Positions 30,669 through 36,172 of a stretch of 36,172 bases of DNA are shown here, one piece after another. The stretch lies in assembly GCF_000381045.1 (NCBI RefSeq), contig NZ_KB905749.1, positions 1 to 36,172 of the forward strand, written 5' to 3'. Source of the DNA: Thermus scotoductus DSM 8553. GTDB lineage: Bacteria; Deinococcota; Deinococci; Deinococcales; Thermaceae. Below the pieces are notes generated by a model, which saw nothing but the letters and a program-made list of their open reading frames with translations, was not told the origin of the DNA and made no database searches. The position numbers were made by a program, and so were the translations under genes. Positions within the stretch are counted from its first letter, which is position 1; the number at the start of each line of letters is the position of its first letter.

Positions 30669-32110
30669 CAGCGCACCTCCTTCTCCAGCACATAGCGGGG
30701 CCTGAGGGCCAGGCGGTGCTGGCTGAGGAGGAGCACCCGAAGCCGGTACTCCCCTTTGGGCAGGTCCTGGGGAAGGGGAAAATACATAGGCTCATCCCCC
30801 CGCCACTCCCAGCCCACACGCTGGCAGTCCTTCTGGCAAAGCCACACCTGGACCCGGTACCCCTGGGCCCCCACCAGGCGCAAGAACCCCACCCCCTCCT
30901 TGGGGAAGGCCAGGTAGGCCAGGGAAGGAGGGGGCGTAGGTGGCCTGGTGGCCAGGTAGAGGAAGGGCAAGGACCAAAGGAGGGCCACCGCCCCCGCCAA
31001 GGCTAAGGCCCGGGGGACCATCTGCACCCCACCCCGGGCCAAGGCCAGGCCCCCTAGGAGGAAGAAGATCTCCCCCCGGAAGGGGCTAGGGACGCTAAAG
31101 GGGTTGTCGGTCATCCCCATGGCCACAAAGGCGACCAGCAGGGAAAGAAGAAGCCCTTCCCCCCAGGCAGCGGCCAGGAACCCCCCCACCAGAAGGAGAA
31201 GCCCCACGGCACCCCCCACCCCGCTTTCCCCCAAGGCCTGCAGGAGGTGGTTATGGGCAAAGCTCCACAGCCCCCCCAAGGGCCTAAGCCAGTCTGGGCA
31301 GGTTAGGCCGCGGGCCTCGAGGAGGGGAAAAAGGAAGCACTCCCCAAAGAGGGTTCCCTTCAGGTAATCCCCCAGCACATAGGGCCCTACCCCCGTCCAG
31401 GGATGGGCCTGGTAGACCTCGTAGGCCCTGAGCCATAACCCCTCGCGCCCCGAGAGGTGGGCCTGGAAGAAGCGCTCGGAGATAGGGGTATCCAGGGTGG
31501 AGGCGGCGAAGAGGACAAGACCCGCAAGCCCCAAGGCCCAAAGGCCCCGCCCCCGGAAAAGAAGCCCTCCGGCTCCTCCGACAAGCAGGGCCAGCATCCC
31601 CCCGCGGCTTGCCGAAAGGAGCAGGACCGCACCCCCAAGAAGGCCCAAAAGGAGGCGGAAGGGCCAGGGGTAGCGGAGATACACGGCAAGGAGCACCCCC
31701 ATAGCCCCCATAAACCCCAGGCCCACCGGGCTATGGAAGGGATGCATGAGCCTCTGCTGCACCGCCTGGTCCCCAAAGGTGAGGTAGGTGGCCACGAAGG
31801 CCGTTATGTAGAGGAGAAAAAGCCCATATCCTAAGGGCTTCAAAGCCTGGGTAGGGGAAGAGGCTCCCGCGTAAAGGGCCACACCGGCGCCCACCAGGCC
31901 CAGGACGTAAAGGACCCGGCCCAGGGCCAAGGGAAAAGCCAAAGGCTCTGGGGCCCCAAGGGCGGGAAGGAGGACGGAAAGGGCATAGACCCCCAACAGG
32001 CCCAAGGCCCAAGGGGAAAGCCGCCGCAGGTGGCCCAAAAAGAGGGGGGCCAAAAGGGCGAGAGGGGGAAAGAGGGGAGCCAGGGCCAAGGCGAAAGGCA
32101 AAAGGCGCAC
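30665..32110 (-). CDS. O-antigen ligase-like (WaaL/Wzy_C) membrane protein
   Basis: The protein of about 481 residues has roughly 12 hydrophobic segments and the large periplasmic loop region of the Wzy_C/WaaL family, with PWTGVGPYVLGDYL and the conserved SFAHNHLLQALGESGVGG. The C-terminal 90 or so residues (from about PPSLAYLAF) form a soluble beta-rich extension not usual in WaaL. WaaL-type enzymes join a polymer from undecaprenyl-PP to a lipid acceptor; Wzy or protein O-oligosaccharyltransferase activity is also possible. The GTG at 32110 is preferred over the TTG at 32119 because TATATT sits 7 nt upstream. Confidence 0.82.
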   Translation of the reverse strand: MRLLPFALALAPLFPPLALLAPLFLGHLRRLSPWALGLLGVYALSVLLPALGAPEPLAFPLALGRVLYVLGLVGAGVALYAGASSPTQALKPLGYGLFLLYITAFVATYLTFGDQAVQQRLMHPFHSPVGLGFMGAMGVLLAVYLRYPWPFRLLLGLLGGAVLLLSASRGGMLALLVGGAGGLLFRGRGLWALGLAGLVLFAASTLDTPISERFFQAHLSGREGLWLRAYEVYQAHPWTGVGPYVLGDYLKGTLFGECFLFPLLEARGLTCPDWLRPLGGLWSFAHNHLLQALGESGVGGAVGLLLLVGGFLAAAWGEGLLLSLLVAFVAMGMTDNPFSVPSPFRGEIFFLLGGLALARGGVQMVPRALALAGAVALLWSLPFLYLATRPPTPPPSLAYLAFPKEGVGFLRLVGAQGYRVQVWLCQKDCQRVGWEWRGDEPMYFPLPQDLPKGEYRLRVLLLSQHRLALRPRYVLEKEVRW

Positions 32111-32117
32111 GGGGGAC

Positions 32118-32123
32118 AATATA
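32118..32123 (-). promoter_or_regulatory. -10 box of the ligase-like gene
   Basis: TATATT on the minus strand lies 7 nt from the GTG at 32110. The alternative TTG start at 32119 falls inside this box. Confidence 0.55.
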
Positions 32124-32162
32124 CGCCAAGGAAGCCTTAAGGCGCTCCTCAGAACTCTCGGG

Positions 32163-32168
32163 TAAAGT
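32163..32168 (+). promoter_or_regulatory. -10 box of the lptA/C-like gene
   Basis: TAAAGT lies 7 nt before the ATG at 32176, suggesting a leaderless lptA/C-lptF mRNA. It is divergent from the ligase promoter with 40-bp spacing, so both can be bound independently. Confidence 0.5.
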
Positions 32169-32175
32169 ACGTGCC

Positions 32176-32811
32176 ATGAACGGGCTTAGCCGCTCTACCC
32201 TGGCCTTGGTCTTCCTCCTGGCCTCGGCCCTCGCTGCCCGGTTTGCCACCTTTAGCGTGGAGCCCTTCGGCACCCAGCGGGTCAACCTGGACACCGGCGT
32301 CACCACCCTGCCCCAGGGGGGGGTCCTCACCGACCACGAAAACGGCCTCCGCCTCAAAGGGAGCTACATAGAGTATAAGGAGGGAAGCTTTGTGCGGGCC
32401 AGGAAGGTGGAGCTTCTTTCGCAAAAGGAGACCTTCTTGGCGGAAAGCCTCGAGCACGACATCCCCAAGCAGGAGGCCCGCTTTAAAGGCCTCACCTTCA
32501 GCAACCCCGACTTCAAGGGCCTGAAGGCGGAAAGGGCCCTGGCCCTCTTCGCCGAGAACATCGTGGTCCTGAAGGGCAGGGTCCAGGCGGAAAGCCCCAG
32601 GCTCCAGGCGGAAACCCTGGTGGTGAACCTGAAGGGCCAGGAGGCCTTGGCTCTCGGAAGCTTCACCTACCAGGAGGGGAAGGCCACCCTGAGGGGCCAG
32701 GGGCCAAACGCCCGGCTATACCTGCGCTTTGCCTCGGGAAAGGTCCAGGCCAGCACCAAGGTGCCCCCTAGCGCAAGCCCCCTGGCCCAGTACGCCGCCC
32801 GCCTCCCATGA
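32176..32811 (+). CDS. LptA/LptC-like periplasmic bridge protein
   Basis: The 211-residue protein has an N-terminal membrane/signal helix (STLALVFLLASALAARF) and a beta-jellyroll repeat series typical of OstA/LptA and LptC: LTDHENGLRLKGSYIEYKEG, VELLSQKETFLAESLEHD, then VLKGRVQAESPRLQAETLVV. These proteins form the hydrophobic channel that carries LPS between the inner and outer membranes. LptA versus LptC cannot be told from the sequence. It overlaps the LptF gene by 4 bp (ATGA), which strongly supports an Lpt role. Confidence 0.78.
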   Translation: MNGLSRSTLALVFLLASALAARFATFSVEPFGTQRVNLDTGVTTLPQGGVLTDHENGLRLKGSYIEYKEGSFVRARKVELLSQKETFLAESLEHDIPKQEARFKGLTFSNPDFKGLKAERALALFAENIVVLKGRVQAESPRLQAETLVVNLKGQEALALGSFTYQEGKATLRGQGPNARLYLRFASGKVQASTKVPPSASPLAQYAARLP

Positions 32812-33914
32812 CCCTTTACCGGCACATCCTGAAAGAAAGCCTCCCCGTTCTGCTCCTGGCCCTTCTCTTCCTCACCGCCGTCTACCTCTTCGGCTTCTTC
32901 TACGCCGGGGCCCGATGGCTGGAGGGGGTGCCCCTCATCAAGGTGGCCCGCTGGCTCTCCTACCACGTGCCCGGGGTTCTGGTGCAGGTCTTCCCCATCG
33001 CTTTGGTCACCACCACGGTCCTGGTCTTCGGCAGGCTTTCCGCGGAAGGGGCCCAGTTCGCCCTCCTCTCCGGGGGGGTTCCCCTTTGGCGGGCGGCCTT
33101 GCCCCTTCTTGGGATAGGCGCTTTGCTGAGCGGGGTGGCCCTTTACCTCCAGGAGAGGCTGGTCCCCCACTACAACGAAAAGGTGCGGGTGGCCTGGTGG
33201 GACGAGATCCACACCCAAGGGGCCGGGCTATTCCGCCTAAAGGGCCTGCAGATCCCCATCGGCCAGGGGCGTAGCCTCTACTTTGAGGACTTTGACATGG
33301 GGACAAAGGAGATGGTGGGGGTGCGCATCGCCTCCTTCCGAGGGGAGGAGGGCACCTTCCTCTTCGCCGAGCGGGGAAGCTGGGAGGACAAGGTGATCAC
33401 CTTAAGGGATTACCGTTTCTACCGCATAGACTTCGGTGAGGTCCCCGGGCTGGAAACCGCCAAGGACCTCCTGGCCCAGACCCGAAAGGTATTCCGGGTG
33501 GTAAGCCAGGGAAAGGTGCTGGAGGTGGAGTCCGACCTCTCCCGGGCCCGGGCCATCGCCGACTACGCGGACACCTTCAGCTTCGGGCAGGATAGCCTTT
33601 CCCAGGCCTGGGCCAAGATCCAAGACCCCTTCTTGGCCCCCTTGGAGAAGTGGCGGGCCCGGCTGGAGTTCCACTCCAAGCTGGCCCTGCCCCTGGCCAA
33701 CCTGGTCCTGGTCCTCCTGGCCGCGGCCATGGCCTTGAGGTATGGCCGGAGCACCGGGCTTGCCTTGGGCCTAAGTGTGGTCCTGGCCCTGGGGTACTAC
33801 GGGGCCTTCTTCCTGGGCCGCTCCTTGGCAGGAATTGGGGCCCTTGCCCCGGAGGCGGGGGCCTGGGGGGCGAACCTCCTCTTCCTCCTTCTGGGCGTGA
33901 GGGCCCTAAGGTAA
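32808..33914 (+). CDS. LptF/LptG family permease
   Basis: The 368-residue protein is a YjgP/YjgQ-type permease: an N-terminal amphipathic start (TLYRHILKESLPVLLLALLF), three membrane helices, a periplasmic beta-jellyroll (about 130-260, including GRSLYFEDFDMG) and three more helices (LPLANLVLVLLAAAMALRYG onward). With the LptB ATPase, LptF and LptG extract lipid glycans from the inner membrane. Only one permease gene is here and no lptB, so a homodimer or partners elsewhere must be assumed. Confidence 0.88.
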   Translation: MTLYRHILKESLPVLLLALLFLTAVYLFGFFYAGARWLEGVPLIKVARWLSYHVPGVLVQVFPIALVTTTVLVFGRLSAEGAQFALLSGGVPLWRAALPLLGIGALLSGVALYLQERLVPHYNEKVRVAWWDEIHTQGAGLFRLKGLQIPIGQGRSLYFEDFDMGTKEMVGVRIASFRGEEGTFLFAERGSWEDKVITLRDYRFYRIDFGEVPGLETAKDLLAQTRKVFRVVSQGKVLEVESDLSRARAIADYADTFSFGQDSLSQAWAKIQDPFLAPLEKWRARLEFHSKLALPLANLVLVLLAAAMALRYGRSTGLALGLSVVLALGYYGAFFLGRSLAGIGALAPEAGAWGANLLFLLLGVRALR

Positions 33915-33920
33915 AAGCGC

Positions 33921-33946
33921 ACCCCCCTGGGCTTCCCCAGGGGGGT
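33921..33946. terminator. Bidirectional hairpin between lptF and tRNA-Ala
   Basis: ACCCCCCTGGG and CCCAGGGGGGT form an 11-bp stem with loop CTTC. Reading from the tRNA side (minus) the stem is followed by GCGCTTTTAC, a short U-run. It also lies 6 bp after the lptF stop, so it can serve both convergent transcripts. Confidence 0.7.
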
Positions 33947-33949
33947 TCC

Positions 33950-34025
33950 TGGTGGAGCCGAGGGGATTCGAACCCCTGACCTCCTCAATGCCATTGAGGC
34001 GCGCTCCCAACTGCGCCACGGCCCC
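33950..34025 (-). tRNA. tRNA-Ala (anticodon GGC)
   Basis: The minus strand folds into a full cloverleaf of 76 nt including encoded CCA. The acceptor stem GGGGCCG pairs with CGGCUCC, including the G3-U70 wobble pair that identifies alanine tRNAs. The anticodon loop is AUGGCAU with anticodon GGC, and the T arm is GGUUCGAAUCC. It reads the GCC codon, the favoured Ala codon in this genome. Confidence 0.97.
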
Positions 34026-34036
34026 AAGCAACGCCT

Positions 34037-34065
34037 ATGGTACCGAGGGAAGGGCGGTTTGTCAA
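34037..34065 (-). promoter_or_regulatory. Promoter of tRNA-Ala, overlapping the end of secG
   Basis: A perfect TTGACA (34065-34060), a 17-bp spacer and TACCAT (34042-34037) lie just upstream. Predicted start is about 34030, 5 nt before the mature tRNA end. The TGA stop codon of secG (34064-34062) is part of the TTGACA box. Confidence 0.8.
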
Positions 34066-34289
34066 CGGGGCCAAAGGCCGATCAAAAGGGCTAAGGCCAC
34101 GAAGATGACCCCCAGGATGACGGTGAGGCGGTAAAGCCCCCCGGTGACCCCGCGGGCGGAGAAGAGATCCGCGGAAGCCCCCATGAGGTCCCCGGCGCCC
34201 TGCTTGGGCTCCTGCACCAGGACCAGGTAGACCAAAAGCCCCGCCACGCCCAGGTAAAGAAGGATGACCAAGGTGTAAAGGAAGTCCAT
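34062..34289 (-). CDS. secG: Preprotein translocase subunit SecG
   Basis: SecG is the small subunit of the SecYEG channel. The 75-residue protein has two membrane helices (LYTLVILLYLGVAGLLVYLV and LTVILGVIFVALALLIGLW) joined by the conserved loop VQEPKQGAGDLMGASADLF. Its promoter is canonical; transcription should start 2-3 nt before the ATG, so the mRNA is nearly leaderless. The tRNA-Ala gene follows in the same direction, with its promoter inside the secG end. Confidence 0.93.
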   Translation of the reverse strand: MDFLYTLVILLYLGVAGLLVYLVLVQEPKQGAGDLMGASADLFSARGVTGGLYRLTVILGVIFVALALLIGLWPR

Positions 34290-34298
34290 ACCCTTACC

Positions 34299-34327
34299 AC
34301 TTTAGCGGGAAGGGAGGTCCCTGTCCA
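34299..34327 (-). promoter_or_regulatory. secG promoter
   Basis: TGGACA (34327-34322), 17-bp spacer, TAAAGT (34304-34299), then 9 nt to the ATG. Nearly consensus -35. Confidence 0.7.
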
Positions 34328-34346
34328 CCCGGGGTCCCTGGCGCGG

Positions 34347-34352
34347 TATAAA
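34347..34352 (+). promoter_or_regulatory. -10 box of the dehydratase gene
   Basis: TATAAA lies 5 nt before the GTG at 34358. There is no room for a Shine-Dalgarno sequence, so translation is likely leaderless. No -35 match is clear. Confidence 0.5.
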
Positions 34353-34357
34353 GAAGT

Positions 34358-35296
34358 GTGGAACTAGCGGATATCTACGCCGCCCACCGGCGCATCGCCC
34401 CTTACGTGCACCGCACCCCCCTCCTCACCTCGAGGCTCATGGATGAGCTACTGGGCAAGCGCCTCCTCCTCAAGGCCGAGCACCTGCAAAAGACCGGAAG
34501 CTTCAAGGCCCGGGGGGCCCTTGCCAAGGCCCTGACCCTGGAAAACCCCAAGGGGCTTCTTGCGGTGAGTAGCGGCAACCACGCCCAGGGGGTGGCCTAC
34601 GCCGCCCGGATCCTGGGGGTCAAGGCCCTCATCGTCATGCCCGAGGAAGCAAGCCCCTTTAAGAAGGAGGCGGCCCGGGCCTACGGGGCCCAGGTGGTGG
34701 ACCAGGGGGTCACGGTGGAAAACCGGGAGGAGGTGGCCAGGGCCCTCCTGGAGGAAACCGGCTACGCCTTCATCCACCCCTTTGACGATCCCTTGGTCAT
34801 GGCCGGCCAGGGCACCGCCGGGCTGGAGCTCATGGCCCAGGCGGGGGAGATGGGCCTTTTCCCGGAGGCCGTCCTGGTCCCGGTGGGGGGAGGCGGGCTC
34901 ATCGCCGGGGTAGCCACGGCGGTGAAGGCCTTCTCCCCAAGCACCCTGGTCCTGGGGGTGGAGCCGGAAGGGGCGGACGACGCCCGAAGGAGCCTGGAAA
35001 AGGGTGAGATCGTGCGCCTCTCCCAGGCCCCCCAAACCCGGGCGGACGGGGTAAGGACCCTGGCTTTGGGCCAGCACACCTTCCCCATCCTGAAGAGGAA
35101 GGTGGACGCCATCCTCACCGTGAGCGAGGAGGCCATCCTGGAGGCCGAGGGCCTCCTCTTCACCCGCACGAAGCAGGTGGTGGAGCCCACCGGGGCCTTG
35201 CCTTTGGCGGCGGTGCTGGAGCATAGGGAAAGGCTTCCTCAGGTTCTGGCCCTTCTCCTTTCGGGGGGAAACCGGGGGTTTGGGGTTTATCCTTGA
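34358..35296 (+). CDS. PLP-dependent threonine/serine dehydratase
   Basis: The enzyme deaminates threonine to 2-oxobutyrate or serine to pyruvate. The 312-residue protein is the fold-type II PLP core only: the PLP Lys in KTGSFKARGALAKA (about residue 51), the phosphate-binding SSGNHAQGVAYAAR and VPVGGGGLIAGVATA. There is no C-terminal ACT domain, so it is not the isoleucine-regulated biosynthetic form; it fits catabolic threonine dehydratase or a serine racemase-like enzyme. The start is the GTG at 34358. Confidence 0.9.
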   Translation: MELADIYAAHRRIAPYVHRTPLLTSRLMDELLGKRLLLKAEHLQKTGSFKARGALAKALTLENPKGLLAVSSGNHAQGVAYAARILGVKALIVMPEEASPFKKEAARAYGAQVVDQGVTVENREEVARALLEETGYAFIHPFDDPLVMAGQGTAGLELMAQAGEMGLFPEAVLVPVGGGGLIAGVATAVKAFSPSTLVLGVEPEGADDARRSLEKGEIVRLSQAPQTRADGVRTLALGQHTFPILKRKVDAILTVSEEAILEAEGLLFTRTKQVVEPTGALPLAAVLEHRERLPQVLALLLSGGNRGFGVYP

Positions 35297-35405
35297 AAAT
35301 CTGACATGGCGATACGGCATTTTCTAGGATGATCCCTCGCCCCTAGGCCCAGCCCCGGCGCAAGGCGGGACTTCTTTCCCTGGAAAGGCGGAGTAAGCTT
35401 AGCCC

Positions 35406-35526
35406 GTGATCGTCAAGGAAGCACTTCTACCCATAGAGGAAGTGGCCGGCAAGCTGGGCTTAAGCCGGGACAGGCTCTACCCCTACGGCCCCCACATGGC
35501 CAAGGTCCTGGGGGAGCCCCGTGACG
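35406..35526 (+). pseudogene. fhs: 5' fragment of probable formate-tetrahydrofolate ligase
   Basis: From the GTG at 35406 the frame encodes about 40 residues: VKEALLPIEEVAGKLGLSRD and LYPYGPHMAKV. This is the start of formate-THF ligases (PI.e.a..LGl....elYG.yKAKv). After about 35526 the similarity ends at the RE hairpin of the tnpB element, before the ATP-binding part of the enzyme. The rest may lie beyond the element, outside the window. The short match makes the identification likely, not certain. Confidence 0.55.
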
Positions 35527-35530
35527 TCCT

Positions 35531-35550
35531 CCCCCGAATTCATTCGGGGG
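35531..35550 (-). repeat. Right-end hairpin of the tnpB element
   Basis: CCCCCGAA and TTCGGGGG form a perfect 8-bp stem with loop TTCA, 6 bp beyond the TnpB stop. Such hairpins are recognised by TnpA and form the 3' part of the guide (omega) RNA scaffold. Confidence 0.65.
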
Positions 35551-35556
35551 CATCCC

Positions 35557-36172
35557 TTAGGATGCACGCAAGCACTCCTTGCGCTTCGGTTCGTGGACCG
35601 TATGCCATCCCAACCGGAATGACAAGACCACGGGCCGCGCCACTCGGCCACTACTCCCCTTCACGGGAGATACGTGGAATGCCCGCTCGTAGATATTGAG
35701 CGCAGCATTCACATCCGCCTGGGCCGTCCACCCACAGGAGCAACGGTAGAGTCCCCGGTGAACCCGGTTGGCCTTCCTCACCTGGCCACAAGCATGGCAA
35801 GTGCGGGAGGTACCCCGCTCCTCCACGTCGTTCCGTACGGTGATCCCCACAAGGGCCGCCTTGTACCGGAGCATGTGAAGGATCTTGCGGTAGGGCCAAG
35901 CGTGTAAGCGCTGGTTTACCCGGGGACCGTAATCCATCCCTTCCCGGATGCCCGTGAGATTCCCGATGACGATCTCCTTCACCCCGCGTTGGACACACTC
36001 GCGGATGAAGTGGGAGGTAGCCAGGTGAAGGAGGTGCCCCACCTGTCGGCTTTCCTTGCGGGCAATCTGCCTGAAACGACGGGACATGCGGGGATTCTCC
36101 TGGGATGGGGGTTTCACCCTTGCCCGCACCTTCTGCCAGTACCGACGGGCCGCCTTGATGAAACGGCCAGAG
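35557..36172 (-). CDS. tnpB: TnpB RNA-guided nuclease, C-terminal part (cut by window edge)
   Basis: The frame is open to the window edge, so the start and RuvC-I motif are outside. Visible are WQKVRARVKPPSQENPRM, the helix HLLHLATSHFIRE, the RuvC-II segment KEIVIGNLTGIRE, the zinc-finger cysteines in SRTCHACG and YRCSCGW, and the RuvC-III motif ADVNAALNI with its Asp. In the usual TnpB RuvC-II motif (IVIEDL) a Glu is catalytic; here that position is Gly. An E-E pair lies just before the finger (NDVEERGTS) and might compensate. An ATG/GTG-started reading from 36129 is only internal. Confidence 0.9.
   Translation of the reverse strand, partial: SGRFIKAARRYWQKVRARVKPPSQENPRMSRRFRQIARKESRQVGHLLHLATSHFIRECVQRGVKEIVIGNLTGIREGMDYGPRVNQRLHAWPYRKILHMLRYKAALVGITVRNDVEERGTSRTCHACGQVRKANRVHRGLYRCSCGWTAQADVNAALNIYERAFHVSPVKGSSGRVARPVVLSFRLGWHTVHEPKRKECLRAS

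Larger units (their letters stand above)
35527..36172 (-). mobile_element. IS200/IS605-type element carrying tnpB (partial)
   Basis: A tnpB gene on the minus strand with a subterminal hairpin just after its stop codon is the right-end structure of IS200/IS605/IS607 elements. The end at about 35527 is placed where the fhs-like frame breaks down. No tnpA is seen, and the left end is beyond the window. These elements leave no target duplication. Confidence 0.7.

Noticed and set aside
32111-32119. TTG start of the ligase-like protein at 32119
   Set aside because: The TTG overlaps the TATATT -10 box, so it would not be in the mRNA; the GTG at 32110 fits.
34448-35320. 290-residue minus-strand frame opposite the dehydratase
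   Set aside because: Same effect: antisense to a well-supported enzyme gene, with low-complexity composition.
35297-35405. Promoter for the fhs-like fragment
   Set aside because: TTGAAA at 35293 and AT-rich bases near 35320 do not give an acceptable -10 at 16-18 bp spacing; nothing else convincing was seen in this 109-bp gap.

Overview
The window looks like chromosomal DNA of a Thermus-like bacterium (Deinococcota). It is GC-rich with strongly G/C-biased third codon positions, and genes are tightly packed, often with 4-bp ATGA overlaps. Many start codons lie only 5-7 nt after a -10 box, as expected for leaderless mRNAs, which are common in this phylum. The genus is an inference from composition and gene content; no species can be named.

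Layout. 1-894: an IS982-family insertion sequence, then an intergenic stretch with nested inverted repeats. 1126-6403 (minus): a secreted PEGA-repeat protein, accA, accD, a bactofilin with the 3' stump of an M23 peptidase beside it, and a pyrimidine-nucleoside phosphorylase. 6426-7219 (plus): a broken Uma2 gene followed by a vapBC toxin-antitoxin pair. 7229-9201 (minus): pilT and panC. 9223-10062 (plus): a small membrane protein and an intact Uma2-family gene. 14506-10080 (minus): rplU-rpmA-obgE-nadD-yqeK-LCP ligase-rsfS, a housekeeping operon with a recognisable promoter and leader hairpin.

27516-14586 (minus) is a 13-kb surface-polysaccharide locus. It encodes a Wzx flippase, UDP-galactopyranose mutase, two family-2 glycosyltransferases, an EpsG/Wzy-like polymerase, a GT4 glycosyltransferase, a phosphoglycosyl transferase, a PglD-like acetyltransferase, a DegT aminotransferase, a membrane 4,6-dehydratase and a Wzz-type chain-length regulator. 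The dehydratase/aminotransferase/acetyltransferase/phosphoglycosyl transferase/GT4 set has the same make-up as the bacillosamine (PglF-E-D-C-A) route. A GC-poor patch (about 23.1-24.78 kb) ends abruptly inside one glycosyltransferase gene, indicating recombination.

27760-33914 holds an LptD-like barrel protein, an unusual hendecad coiled-coil membrane protein, a small possible carbohydrate-binding protein, an O-antigen-ligase-like protein, an LptA/C-like protein and an LptF/G permease. Together with the polysaccharide locus this suggests that a lipid-linked glycan is assembled at the inner membrane and moved across the envelope by an Lpt-type bridge, in a lineage not known for classical LPS. 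The right end has tRNA-Ala(GGC), secG, a PLP-dependent threonine/serine dehydratase, and the first codons of a probable formate-tetrahydrofolate ligase gene cut by an IS200/IS605-type tnpB element that runs off the window.
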